DNA of 34,307 nucleotides from Schoenoplectus triqueter (lineage: Eukaryota > Streptophyta > Magnoliopsida > Poales > Cyperaceae). The stretch is from contig CAXKVV010000939.1 in the NCBI GenBank assembly GCA_964058805.1, positions 1 through 34,307 of the forward strand. The letters run 5' to 3'. This document shows, one piece after another, positions 1 to 11,508 of this stretch. The translations under genes and the position numbers were made by a program. How positions within the stretch are numbered: position 1 is the first letter of the stretch; every line of letters begins with the position of its first letter. The notes below the pieces were generated by a model. That model was not told where the DNA came from. It did not search any database and saw nothing but the letters and a program-made list of their open reading frames with translations.

Positions 1-1529
1 CTCTGGTCTGCCCTCTGATGATTGGTACTTGGAACTGTTCAATTGTGGGTTTGTACCAGTAACTGGTACGGCCCTGGGTTCAGGCCTGGTTGGTTATGCC
101 TGACTCACTACGTGTTGTCTCTGTTGGTGATTGAAAACCTTATTTTTTTTCTTGTTTGTTGCCTTTGGTCGATCTTGGTTGAATATGGGGCTGCTTGTTG
201 GTGTCCCTTTTCCCCTCTTGTGCTGGTTCAGTGTTGGGCTTCTGAACTGTGGCTATTGAGTTGTGATTAATTGAGCCTAAGTTTAATATTATGGGAACTG
301 GATCAAATAGTGAAAGAGGAGTAGGCCCAAACCAAATATTATGGACTTAATAGATAAGTAGAAATTTTTATTGGACCGGTTGGGCTTAGAACCGAATTGA
401 GAACTTCAATAAGGAATTTACAAAACAAGTTTAGGCTCTTTTTGAACAATCTGGATTTAACAAATATATATTAATCTCATTAGGCCACTAATTAAGTCAT
501 AATAAATTAAATTTAGATTGTCGTTCGGATTAGTATTAAAATGATTAAGGCATAATGATTTAAAAGTAGCAAGATAATTAAGTGATAAAATAAATATGTG
601 ATCAATTAATTGGAAGCCACCCCGAAAGATTTGGCGGTATCCATGGACTAACTACGTAAACTTTAAGAATCGGGAAATGATTAAATTCCCTGACTGCCCC
701 CGATTCGGGATATCGGTGCATTGGCACCAACAATTTGATAGTCAGCGTATGATCCCGAACATTAAAACACCAACACATATTAATATAAATACTTTTCTTT
801 ATTTAGTTTTTGTTTTATTCATTTTTCTTTATTTTATTTTATTTATTTCTTTTTAATCCTTTTTATTTTACTTTTACTTTTGAAATTATTTTTCTAACTT
901 ATAAAACCTATTAATCAATTTCTCGATTATAAATAAGAACAATATTAACTATATAATATTATATATTAATCAATTTCTCTATTTTTAACAAATTAATTAT
1001 CGTAATTATAATTAAGTCAATTAAGGGATAACATTAAGTTAACTTATTTAATTTAAGTAAATTAAATTAATTACGTTACTCAAATAAATATAATCTCTAA
1101 ATTATAAGAATAATACTAGTATAACTAAAATAACACATAATTAAATAATAGATTATAAATAATTAAGAGTTATAAAATAATAACTTAAATTATAATAATG
1201 ATTTAGATTTTTTAAATTATATATATTAATCAATTTCTCTATTTTAAATTAAATGGGTTTAGAAATTAAATCCATAAACTCGAAACTAAAATAAAGAATG
1301 AACGTATAAAAATGATCTGGAATGATAATCATAAGTTAACAAAAATTTATATGCGAGCAACTAAAATTTCTGACACCGCATAGATGCAACAGAAATGCTG
1401 CCGAAATTTTCAAGGAAAAACGATAAAACCCGAACAACAGTTTAGATTAATTATCAATCTAAATTAATTATTAAATATTAAGTAAATCAAGTTAAAACTA
1501 ATAAACATCTAATTTAAATTAAAATAGGT

Positions 1530-1660
1530 GATACAGTCGACTCGGATCCACTCGCGGAGTACGAGGTCATTCCCGACCCGACGTACGCGGACACCGACCC
1601 CGAGGCCAGTGTTCTGCCTCCGGAGTAGAGTGACTCCGTGATCCTAGCCAGCATTCTCAG
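1530..1660 (+). pseudogene. Acidic coding remnant within the retrotransposon-like region
   Basis: A GC-rich island in AT-rich DNA reads as 32 codons rich in Asp, Glu and Pro (starting DTVDSDPL, ending EASVLPPE), then TAG at 1626-1628. The same frame continues for 10 codons (SDSVILASIL) to a plausible splice donor, CAG|GTACGG, at 1660/1661. Base composition and codon choice differ sharply from the flanks, which suggests old coding sequence. It resembles the acidic tail of a retroelement or TE-borne protein, but I do not recognise a family. No start codon or upstream exon was identified. Confidence 0.25.
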
Positions 1661-2399
1661 GTACGGTTTCCTGGGATTTAATTTTCTTTCTTCAGAAATA
1701 GGAACCCAAACCGAAAATAAAACTGTTTTTACAATCTGAATTGCGGTGTTTTTCTCAAAAAATAACTAGAGACTGAATCTGACCTGTCATTTGCATCCGG
1801 TAAATTGACCAACATATTCGAGACATACCCGCATTCGCATATCATATCATATCATATTGCACGTAGACAAGATAGGAGTAGGATTCGGGAAATAGTCCCG
1901 AGATAGGATCAGATAGAATTAAATAATTCAAGTTGTAGATTATATTTATTAGGAAAATATTATTACTATTACTAATTATTAATTAAGCTAGGTAGTAATC
2001 ATGCATTAAATGCATGAGAGTGCTGAGAGGCGGACCGGGTAATTCCCAGTCTAAGTTGCCTTGCATAACCAGACCGTTGTGGTTACGTACGGTGACCCAT
2101 AGACCCGTGAGACCCACCGGTCTGTATATGTACTGCGCGTCTGTGCCTGTCGGATTGTCCACCGATCCCGTCATTTGGAGGGTTCGGCTGTGTCAGAGTG
2201 TCTTTCTTGACCAATATTATATTTATATTATTCTTAATATGATTAAAATTTTTAATCCAAATTTGAGCGTTTTAGGATACCGTGTACTTCAGTGTTTAGT
2301 GTGGACGGCCATATCCGAGACTGGAATCTAGTTCGTGATACTATATTATTATATTTATCCGGCTTATTTAGGATCCTAATATTGTCCGAAGGGCTTTCT

Positions 2400-2565
2400 C
2401 CTTTGGCCTGTAGTTGGTACAGAGAAAGTCGGGATGCGGTCCACTGGCCTTAGTGGGTACAGTGTAGGCTCCTCTTTGTTATATTTCATTTTGACACTTT
2501 TACGGGATGCGGTCCTCTGACTCTTGGTTGGTACAGTGTAGGCTCCCATTTGTTTCCAATTTGTT
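2400..2565. repeat. Imperfect tandem repeat, about 73 bp
   Basis: Two copies begin GGGATGCGGTCC (2431 and 2504) and end GGTACAGTGTAGGCTCC (about 2457-2473 and 2531-2547). A weaker third partner, with GTTGGTACAG, precedes them near 2412. The period is about 73 bp. It lies inside the LTR-like region and has no coding potential. Confidence 0.7.
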
Positions 2566-2764
2566 AATTCACGGGTAGTTATCTCCTTTTTACGATATGG
2601 CAACTGAAGACATATTATATCCTTTTGTTTATATTTTGTAAGGTGAATTACCAGATTCAGCAGACCAGTGTACGTGCTTATAGCCGTTCACTCTCCTAGG
2701 GCGTTATCGCCCCGGGAGCCCGAATTGTCATTTGTGCGGCGTTGTCGCTGTACAAACATAAAGT

Positions 2765-2850
2765 CCTAAGTTAGTAAGTTGGGCCCTAGTAGTGCCCGCT
2801 TAGGCAAGGCCCGAGTTAGTAAGTTGGGCTCTGGTAGTGCCCGCTCGGGA
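2765..2850. repeat. Direct repeat around GTTAGTAAGTTGGG
   Basis: The block GTTAGTAAGTTGGGC followed by (C/T)CT(A/G)GTAGTGCCCGCT occurs twice, starting near 2769 and 2815, with a period of about 46 bp. The two copies differ at only a few positions, so this is a fairly recent local duplication within the LTR-like region. Confidence 0.7.
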
Positions 2851-3537
2851 TGAGTCTGGTAAATTTACAATCTGGATATTTATTATGGGTGTTTGACTCT
2901 CGTATCTTATACTTTATATTATATTATTATTTCCACATAATTTTTTATTTCGGGTTTCTTTACCATATCATATCATGTAGGTCAATGTGCATAATAATAT
3001 TATTATATTCACTTATCAATATTATTTTCGCTGTTCAAACATCAGTATCGGTTTTTGGGTCCAATCTAGGAAAGAAGATTAAATCTTAAGGCTGGATCTA
3101 AATCCGTACTGAGTAATTTATAAAATTACTCACGTTTCCACGGTGGATGTGGGATCCAGGTATTTTCAGGTTCGGGATTTTTGGCTAGAGTGAGGGCTAG
3201 GGACAGTCCTGCGCGATGACAGGGATGCTTCGCTGCATTGGCATGTGAGCTGGGTAGTCAGTTAGGATCCATCGGGTTTTTGAGTCTTATTTCTTTTTTT
3301 TGGGTTTTTATTTGAGAGATTGCTGCCCATTCCGATGGAGCTAGTCCTCGCCTATGTAGGCGTTGTATTCTCTTTGTTCATTCTGGACTGTATGATCATG
3401 TACTATTATTATTATTATTTTGTTTATTCTGTGATTGCCTTATTTTATTCATTTAGTCTTCCGTACGCATGTCTCGTCTTGCGTACGTGGCGGGATTATG
3501 CACCCCTAATCCGTTTTATTTATTTTGGGGTGTGACA

Positions 3538-3982
3538 TGATGTCTGTATTCTAAAAACTAACTATATATTCGCGCGTTGCAGCAGACTCTTTTATTTAAA
3601 CATTAAAACATTATAAGATAAAAAAAAATCACATTGATGAGAATTTTTACACAATATGAATTAATGATTTATGGATTTATGATAACAAAAGTGAATTATT
3701 TCAATATATATTATCATCATTAATTTCTTACCAAACAAGCACAAGATTGCTAAATAAAAAAAATTATATTATGGAAATAACAATATAGATGAGAAAGAAA
3801 TGGAGAGAAAAAAGGATCAATGGACGCGATTACATACGTTCGATCAACCAAAAATAAATATTATCCGTCTAATTGAGGTATAAAATTGGTATAACAAAAA
3901 ATTACCATGATAAAAAATGGACTCTCCAATTCTTAAATGCTTTATATAATAGTATAGATATAACTAAAAAGGGAGAAATGCA
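3538..3982. other. AT-rich intergenic DNA, no gene seen
   Basis: This AT-rich spacer lies between the LTR-like terminus and the decayed CACTA end. No open reading frame, RNA gene or clear repeat is visible on either strand. Confidence 0.6.
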
Positions 3983-4079
3983 CATTACCACAAAAAGACC
4001 TTTAGAACCACCAATTTAGCACCCGTCAAATAAAAAAAATATATTCTAAAAAAGTTGAATGGCGGTGTTGTAGTTTGCA

Positions 4080-5030
4080 TGAAATATTTTAAAACCGGCT
4101 ATTATAAAATAAGAGGTTGTAACGAAAATAACAGTCTAAATGAATTTAGTTTAGCACTGATTTTTTTAAAAAATGGCTTTAATCAAATAAGTTTAAAATT
4201 TGTTATTTGAAAATTGGCTCTAATCAAATAAGTTTAAAATTAATTATCAAATAACCGGCTCTAATTAAATAATCTTAAAAGGACCAACTCTAATTAGATA
4301 AGTTCAAAACTATTTATTACATAACCGGCTCTAGTCAAATAAGTTTAAAACCAATTATAAAATAACTGGTTCTGAACTTATTAGTTTAAAATCGATTATC
4401 AAATAATCGGCTCTAAACTTATTAGTTTAAAACCGGTTATCAAATAATTGGTACTAATCAAATAAGTTTAAAATTGATTCTAAATAAGTTAAAAACCGAT
4501 TATTAAATAATCGGTTCTAATTCATAAATTAAATTAAATCCAATTTTTTGAATTACCGGTTCTAAAAATTTAGTGGTTTTTTAAATTAGAAGAAAGATAT
4601 AAATCCGATTTTACTAAAAAACTTATTCTAATTGATAAAATAAAGTAGGTTTTTTAAATAACCGATTCTAAAGAATTGAGATTTTTTTAAGTTTACAAGA
4701 AAGATATAAATCCCTAATTTAAATCGGTTCTAAATTAAAAATAGACATAGATTTAGTTTTTTAGAAAAATAAATTAAAGTCGGTTATACAAAATTTGATT
4801 TTGAAGATTGGGAGGTTATTTTTAAATTAAAAATAGATATAAAATCATTTTTTTTAGAAAAATTGATTCTAATTGAGAAATTAAATTAAAGTCGGTTATT
4901 TTATAATCAGTTCTAAAAGATTTGAGTTGTGTTTTTAAATTAAAAGTAGATATAAAGCCTATTTTTTAGAACCGATTCTAAAGAGGTAGAGGAAAATCAG
5001 TTATTGCAAGAACCGGTTCTAATTTAAATT
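4080..5030. repeat. Degenerate tandem repeats, about 60 bp, with CCGGTT cores
   Basis: Roughly ten diverged units share the order CGGCTCTAATCAAATAAG, TTTAAAA, then a short AT spacer and TATCAAATAAC. Spacing is about 55-65 bp in the better-preserved part (4160-4520). Farther right the units decay to isolated (A)ACCG(A/G)TTCTAA motifs. The motif is half-palindromic (AACCGGTT), so the array can fold on itself. Confidence 0.65.
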
Positions 5031-5039
5031 CTCAAAGCT

Positions 5040-5249
5040 TCTAAACCTTCCTTCCTATCTGAAACTCCTAGACCCAGAGTCTATTTGAAAATCCCTCCAA
5101 ACCATAGCCTAAGTTCCAATCGAGCTCCGTTCTCTAAACCCTGGCTAAGCCTTCTGCCCGTCGTGCTCTCCTCCGCCCTTCATTCTCTCTTTCGTGCTCT
5201 GCCCCTTGTCCGTTGTGCTCTCCGCCCTCTGCTCTCTACCTCCATCAAG
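5040..5249 (+). other. CT-rich 5'UTR-like exon with strong splice donor
   Basis: This pyrimidine-rich, relatively GC-rich stretch (CCTTCC, CTCTCC, CTCTCT runs) ends in CAAG|GTAAGTTT at 5249/5250, a near-consensus plant donor followed by a T-rich intron-like sequence. It contains an open frame (5085-5303), but that frame runs through the donor and its residues look non-specific (Leu/Ser/Pro-rich). I read it as the transcribed leader of the CACTA element or of a captured gene, not as a coding gene. A tiny downstream open frame starting MVKKIEVDFE (near 5297) is too short to interpret. Confidence 0.35.
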
Positions 5250-5640
5250 GTAAGTTTCCTCTTTTTCCTAGATATAATTTGTCAATCGTACAGTGATGGT
5301 TAAGAAGATCGAAGTGGATTTTGAATAACATATACTGAAGTTATTTGGAGGTGATGCCTGGGATTGTAAAGGAATTGAAAGGTTCTTTGAATACTTGACT
5401 TGTTTGATTGATTTTTAGAATTGATTGATAGGAGGTATCGAATGGGTGGCAGTAAAGGAGGAAAAGTGGAGGGAGCTATGTGTTTTTGAGTTCATCGATC
5501 TCCCTGGTCTTCGGAGTTGTCACCATTGGCATCACCCAGTAGAGATTTTCACATGAGAAGTCGCCATCTTCGTTCCAGAGAGAGATAGTTGAAGAGCTCA
5601 AGAGACAGCCAGACAATGCACCATGTCAACACATATTATA

Positions 5641-6116
5641 TTATTTTTTAAAATATTAACTGATTAGTTTTATCAGTCACTAATAATTATCATAATTTAT
5701 ATATAATTTTAGTCACAAGTGAATGACCATAACAAATAATAATTGAGGTATCAAATCATAATGATAAGGATAAATTATTGGTTCTAACAAGTTCGTTAAT
5801 CTAAACAAATAGAAGATGGTTTACTTAACCTAAAATTAAACTAAATAACAACACGTAAAATGATATTTTGAAACTAGATGGTGAACATTAGGGTTCTTGC
5901 TTTTCTATTCACTTTTAATTAGCGTACTTGGTCTTTTATTTTTTAGAAGGCAAATAAGTATGAGGTTAGCGATTTTAATTTAACATTCACTGTTGCTTTT
6001 ATGTATTAATGTCGTGTTCAAATCGTTCAGACTTCATGATTAGATATCTCACTCTAGGAGTTCATACCCTTCGTGTTTTTGCCTACTAAACCCTTGTCAA
6101 AGGTCGAAACTATATA
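5641..6116. other. AT-rich intergenic DNA, no gene seen
   Basis: The region shows no coding frame and no terminal repeats. Short stretches near 5990-6110 are of mixed composition but carry no recognisable motif. Confidence 0.5.
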
Positions 6117-6124
6117 GTTACGAG

Positions 6125-6280
6125 CAGGGACGGAATTAGAAATGATCGATAGAGAATGTCCGGTTTAAATAAATAGAATATTCAGGTTAAAAAAAATTAT
6201 TTTTTATCATACGACATTTATTTTTCAGTGAACTGAGGGGGTGCCTACGTCGGGTGGCGTCTACCTTGGTTCCGCCCTTA
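6125..6280 (+). mobile_element. hAT-type MITE, copy A (156 bp)
   Basis: The element begins CAGGGACGGAATTAGAAA and ends TTGGTTCCGCCCTTA, a decayed inverted repeat of CAGGGGCGGA. It is flanked by an 8-bp target duplication, GTTACGAG (6117-6124) and ATTACGAG (6281-6288), with 7 of 8 bases matching. An 8-bp duplication with CAGGGGCGGA-like ends is the signature of non-autonomous hAT elements. A second copy in inverted orientation sits at 10767-10925. Shared internal blocks include GATCGATAG, TGTCCGGTT and AATAAATAGAATATTC. Confidence 0.75.
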
Positions 6281-6288
6281 ATTACGAG

Positions 6289-8540
6289 ATAACACTAATA
6301 TTTGGTTCAATTCTAAATATAACCACCTAAGTTATATCTTACCGCTAAGCGTCATGTACAAATCGAGATTTTACCCTTTGAGGTCTGTGAATTCTAACAA
6401 TATATTTTTATATTCTACTATAATTTCTAAGATAATCACAAATCAAATACCTATTATAGTTCAGGACATGCAAACATTTTATTAAAAAAATCAAATGCTG
6501 TGCAAACTAACAGAGAAGAAAACCCAATGTCTTCCTCAATCTCCCGCTCGAGTGCTTAGATTTGATGTCAGAGTACTTCTAATCTCTTCTCTTGGGTGTT
6601 AAGTCTCTCAAAAAGATCTAATCAATGGTCTAAGACAGATCTAGGGTGGCTAGGGCATCCTGAGAGAGGAGCTATTGCCTTTTATACCCGAGGGAAGATA
6701 CATCAAGGAAACTCGCCAAAATTGTGATATAGGGCTAGTGTGCGGGTTGCAGGTAGGGAGAGCGCCAAGAAATCCTCATAAAATTATCTATGTATCAAAA
6801 GGGTGAATTTCACTGGTTGCGGGTCACACGGATGGGTGTGTCGGGTTGTACACCTGGCATATGGTTGCCAACTTCATTTGTTTGATTGTGCCTTGATCCG
6901 TTGTGCTCTATTTCGCTTCGATCATCGCCCAAAGTACATGATTCTTGAAATTACAAGCAAAACACAGTAATATCTCAAGTCGAAATATAAATGTAAGTAA
7001 AATAACTAGAATGCCCTTAAAATTGGTACTTTCATGAGTTTAACCCTAATAAAAAAGTATATGATTCAATTACCATAAAAAAGGTTATAGAAATAATTAA
7101 AATTAATAAAGTTTTGTTTTATGTAGATATGAAAAATATGAAATATTATGATGTTAAAAAGTAGTTTATTAATTTTAATATTGATTATGAAAATTAATGT
7201 ATTAAAAAATATTTTTATCATAATTATTCAATGTAAAAATTGAACAATCTTTTAATAAATATAAATTATATTTAATCTTTAAATAAATATAAGTTCAATT
7301 TAACATATATGATAACTTTTTTATTTAATAATTATATATTTTATTTAATAAATATGACTATTTTATTTAATAAATATATAATTATCGTTAATAATTATGC
7401 GGTTGTTCAACTTTTACGTTGTATGTGGGTACAAAAATTTAGACAGTTTTATTTTACGATTCAACATTTTAAGTAGCTTTTGAGATTAACAAAAAAAAAA
7501 TTTATTTAATGATTATGTCTGTTATTTTTAACATGATGTTCCATTTAATAAATATATATCTGTTGCTAACAGTTATGTCGGATATTCAAATTTTATACCC
7601 ATGTGGGTAAACTGGGAAGGAAATGTTGTAACATGATATTGGGTGAACTGCTCTCAACGCTATAGATAAAAGGGTAGAATTTCAGGTATGTCCTTCTCCA
7701 ATATTGAAATTATTATCCCCCCTCTCAATTTTATAATATCTTATTTACCTTTTCAAACTTTTAAACTCCCAAATTCACGCGATAAAATTTTGTGATGTAT
7801 CAAATATATCAAAACCTCCATAGTCACATTAAAAGTTGCAAAAACTAAGACCTTAATAAATACTTCATAATTGTTATATTTTTGTCTTCTCTCATTAACA
7901 TCATTCAAAAATAACTCTTCACGTATAAACAAGAACATTTAACCTCTTGCCTTTCGATTTTGATTTTTAAGAATCTGAAATTTTCGATGAGTAGTATACA
8001 TGCTTGATAGTAAGAGTAAATTCAAAAAATATAGTAAGAGTAAATAAGAAATATAACTGAGTTAATTTTAATTGAAAACAATACATTGTATGAATTAATA
8101 TTACAGTTTTAGTAGTTTTAATGACAAATATGATATTGTAAATTTTAGAAGGAGAAATATGTAATTTTAGAACGGGGGTAGATATGAAATTCTGCTAAAA
8201 ATATTATTAGGGCCAAAATTTCAAACTTTTTATACCTTCCTAAATTCAAAAATACTAGTTTGACATTTTTTTTCAATAATTTCATTTTGAGTTTTAAATT
8301 TCTTAAATAATTATTTCGGCAAGATACCAAGGTTCCTGAATAAGACTTGGATTTGAGACCGCGCGCCAAGTCAACCTTTTAAGATGACAAGAAAAGTAAA
8401 CACAAAAAATAAAATCAGATTGAAATCGTGATTTGAAACCAGATTAATAAACGCTTTGAAAGAATTCACAAGTTCAATGTGAAAATTAAAATGAAATTGA
8501 ATTACTAATTCCAGGATCTATAATTCTACTTGCTTTTATT
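6289..8540. other. AT-rich intergenic DNA with a possible minus-strand LTR fragment
   Basis: No gene is supported. On the minus strand, CGGGTATAAAAGG (about 6678-6690) is followed by leader-like sequence, and the surrounding 6530-6960 block is richer in GC. This could be the promoter part of an old LTR, but no ends or target duplication were found. Two diverged AT-rich copies of about 120 bp (7325-7440 and 7500-7610) share TTTATTTAAT(A/G)ATTAT, a GTT(A/G)TTCAA-like core and ATGTGGGTA. Small frames at 7753-7938 and 8145-8369 have Lys/Asn/Ile/Phe-rich, unstructured translations and look like chance frames in AT-rich DNA. Confidence 0.4.
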
Positions 8541-8755
8541 TTATTTTTATTTTATTTTTTGATAAAGAAACAGAAGTCAAAGTGTCTGTTTTCTCTTTAT
8601 TAAATCATGAAAAGGTACAAGATTGAAAAAAAAGGAAAAAAAAAGGTCACTTGAAAACAAACAAACAAACAAATAATATTTGCCTTAAGAGATTTAAGAC
8701 AAATATAGTTATAAAAAAGCTTAAAAAATAACACAAACACACAATTAAATTTCTT

Positions 8756-9788
8756 TCAATGAAGAGATTTCCACTCATTGTATACTTCTTCTGCCAATTG
8801 TATTTCAGTTTTAGTGACCTCTCTAAATATCTTATTGCACCTTTCCCTCCAAATTATGAACATTGTAATTGCAATGATCTCACTATCTACCTTGTCGGTC
8901 TTCGAGTTAAGAATTATATGTTGCACCTTAATGTCTGAGTTGGCAATGCTATAGAATTATGAAGTTCGGAAAAATCTAAATGCTACTTGTCTGTAAACAT
9001 TCAGAGCCATTTTACATTCAATGAACAAGTGATCTACTGTCTCTGCATTTTGTTGGCACAAGGAACAAATGTTTACCATATACCACCCTCTTCTTACCAG
9101 ATTTTCTATTGTAAGTATCTTATTTTGAGAAGCCAACCAAATGAAGAATTGTATTCTCGGTGATATTTTTAACTTCCAGATTATAGGAAGCTCAGAGCAG
9201 ATGAACGGAGTTGCTGCCAGACCACTGTAGGCAGATTTCCATGTGTAAGTTTTTTTTTCTTCCCATTTCCATAAAACATCATCCTCCTCTGTTCCTAATC
9301 TGATATTGTTTTGATGTATCTCAAAGAACAGTTAAGCAAATTGATTTGTAGCCTCATTTGACATCACTTCTCTGAATAGTCCCCTCAAATCTTGTGCAAC
9401 TAGGAATTCTTTAAATGAGATAGTTGTATCTATGGCATAAGTATAAAGGCAAGCAAATTTGAGTTGCATTATTCCCGGTCCTCAATCATGAAACCAAAAG
9501 GATATTTTCTCCATTACCAATTGTTCTTAGAATTGAATACTGATAAAATGGAAAGAGAGATTTCAATTGTTTCATAAAGGGTCGTAACCTTTGAATACTT
9601 TGCAGGTTGAAGAAAATATCCATAGAGTTGAATGCTTCTTTCCATAATTTTTTATCCTTCTTAATCCATTGCCAATACCATTTTAATAACAAAGCTTGAT
9701 TCATTATTTTCAGATCAATCACTCCTAATCCCCCCCACTTCTTTAGTCTACATACTAGCTGCCAGTTAGCTAAATGAATTTTTTTCAA
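8756..9788 (-). pseudogene. LINE ORF2 C-terminus with zinc-finger-like (zf-RVT) region
   Basis: The first frame (9788-9486) carries LKKWGGLGVIDLKIMNQALLLKW, split here as LKKWGGLGVIDL and NQALLLKWYWQW, the block that follows RT in plant LINEs. After frameshifts, RRGWYMVNICSLCQQ, ETVDHLFIECK and MFIIWRERCNKIF follow. These match the zf-RVT module (CxxC, then H and C) and the terminal W-R-R-N helix of such proteins. The frame ends at TGA (8758-8756) after NEWKSLH. The product would be the C-terminal part of ORF2p, and it is clearly degenerate. Confidence 0.8.
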
Positions 9789-9823
9789 TATTTTGATCTG
9801 CCCCGTGCCATAAGATGTCTCTT

Positions 9824-11508
9824 CTAATCTAATCTATTTGCTCGATTACCCAAGCCAGTAGCAGCCCACCCTGGCAGCCATTTATTGAGCTGTTGAATCA
9901 GTGGTAAATAAGCATCTTTTGTTAATCTCTTATCCGATAACGGTAAGCCAAGATATGTTATAGGAATTTTTCCTGCTTTGCATCCCATAAGATTGGCACA
10001 TTGCAACAAATGCTCTTGTGAAGAGTATGTCAGAATTATTTCTGATTTATCCATGTTTACTCCCAAACCAGAAATTCTTTGAAACACTTGTAGCAACAAT
10101 TTGAAAACTTGTATTTGATACACAGATGGTTTGAGAAAGAAAAGAGAGTCATCTGCATACAACAAATATGGCTTGACATCAATAGGTAAAGATATCCTCA
10201 TAACCTCTTAATATGCATTATTCATCTGGGTAAAAAAATCCATTGCGAAAATAAATAACAACGGTGATATCGGATCACCTTGCTGTACTCCCCTTTTCAG
10301 AATATTTTTTCCCTAATTAAACCATTAATTATCACTTGTGAATGACCCGGAAGGACTCTATTTTCAATCCAAAAAATCCATTATTTTGGAAAACCCATGC
10401 TTTGCAAAAATTTAGGTAGAAATTTTCAGTTGATCATGTCAAAAGTCTTGTGCATATCTGATTTAAAAATATTCAATTTATATCCATTCTGAACTGCATG
10501 ATTAATCATATGTTGTGCATAAACATAACCTTTCGTTATCTATCGACCCTTTATGAAATCGGTTTGCACTGTATCTATCAGTGAACCCATTTTCGGCTGC
10601 AACCTTAATGCTAGTATTTTGGACAAAATTTTCTGAACACCATTGATCACATTGATGGGACGAAAATCTTTTGAAAGTTTAGCATCTGACTTCTTTGAAA
10701 TGAGGGTAATGTAAGAATTATTAAGTGAGCTGAGTTGTTGTTCTGTATTATTAAAGACCATAAGAACAGGGGCAGATCTAAGATAGGCGTCAGCCGGCGT
10801 CCGAGTACTTTCTTGGTTCACTGAAAAATAAAGGTCGTATAGTAAAAAATAAAATTTCTTTTGACCCGAATATTCTATTTATTTGAACCGGACATCCCTA
10901 TCGATCGTTTCTAGCTCCGCCCCTGCTTAAGAAGGTCAAGCGCCAACAAAGAAGCAAAGGTTCTATAAAACTCACCAGTGAAACCGTCGGGTCCCGGGCT
11001 TTTGTTTCTTGGCTAAGTGTTAATGGCAACAATAATCTCCTCTATTGTGAATGGTTCAGACAAATGATGTAAATCAGCTACGGTTCGATATAACACTGAC
11101 CAATTAATTTCTGGCATCTCATCCGATTCAGAGCCCATCAGGTTCTTATAAAACTCGAAAAAAAATTCTTGCTTTAGTTCTCTAATCCACATGTAGCCCC
11201 GTCACTTCAACAGCTTTTATGTGGTTTTTTTTTCTTGATGTTTCTATTGAATGAAAATATTGTGTATTTCGATCTCCTTCAATTGCCCATTTGGTGTGCA
11301 ACCTCTGCCTCCACATATCTTCTTCAAAAATTGACAGTTCCATGTATCTCTTCTTTATTATTTTTAAAATCAAGCTTTTCAAGCTTTTCAAGGTTGTTAT
11401 TCTTCTTTCTTCTCTAACTACATTGATCCAGTCAATAAACTCTCTACATATTGAAATTTATGTTTTAATATTTTCTACCTTCTCCTTGGACCACTCTTTT
11501 ATGTTCTT
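9824..11508 (-). pseudogene. LINE ORF2 reverse transcriptase, broken by stops and a MITE
   Basis: Fragments in several frames follow RT order. The linker has WAIEGDRNTQYFH (11391-11182). The fingers carry KSPGPDGFTGEFYRTF (near 11000). A segment with YITLISKK and KDFRPINVI (10821-10540) is followed by a decayed palm region with GEYSKVIRYHRC in place of the usual QGDPLSP. Then comes the catalytic YADDS box in the 10201-9824 frame, and LGVNMDKSEI and TYLGLPL downstream. A 159-bp hAT MITE interrupts the domain between LLALDLL and the YITLISKK segment. At least three frameshifts and several stops make it non-functional. Confidence 0.85.
10767..10925 (-). mobile_element. hAT-type MITE, copy B (159 bp), inserted in the LINE
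   Basis: The element begins CAGGGGCAGATCTAAGA and ends TCTAGCTCCGCCCCTG, giving a terminal inverted repeat of about 15 bp. It is flanked by CATAAGAA (10759-10766) and CTTAAGAA (10926-10933), an 8-bp duplication with one mismatch. It is homologous to the copy at 6125-6280 but inverted, and its termini are better preserved. It interrupts the reverse-transcriptase region of the LINE, so it landed after the LINE. Confidence 0.85.

Larger units (their letters stand above)
1..3537. mobile_element. LTR-retrotransposon-derived region, terminus at 3537
   Basis: The stretch has no intact gene. It ends at GGGGTGTGACA (3527-3537), the palindromic terminus typical of plant Ty3/gypsy LTRs, which begin TGTCACACCCC and end in the reverse. 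The 60 bases before it (GC-rich CGTACG, GCGGGATTATGCACCCC) also look like an LTR edge. I did not find the matching opposite end or a target duplication, so whether this is a solo LTR, a 3' LTR or the 5' LTR of a minus-strand element is open. Composition is mosaic: AT-rich at about 780-1500, GC-rich islands at 1530-1660 and 2000-2180, and local tandem repeats at 2400-2850. No gag, protease, RT or integrase motif is visible. Confidence 0.5.
3983..5640 (+). mobile_element. Decayed CACTA-type element, left end with subterminal repeats
   Basis: The left edge reads CATTACCACAAAAAGACC, one base from a CACTACCACAAAAA CACTA terminus, followed by TTTAGAACC. From about 4080 to 5030 there is a long array of degenerate repeats built on GAACCGGTTCTAA and CTCTAATCAAATAAG. 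This is the expected subterminal layout of CACTA elements, where the element's own protein binds. A CT-rich UTR-like exon follows. No right terminus was found, so the right limit given is only where the signal fades and the element is probably truncated. No transposase domain is visible. Confidence 0.45.

Noticed and set aside
22..270. 82-codon plus-strand frame rich in Trp, Cys and Leu
   Set aside because: No motif and an atypical composition; probably chance in TE-derived DNA at the window edge.
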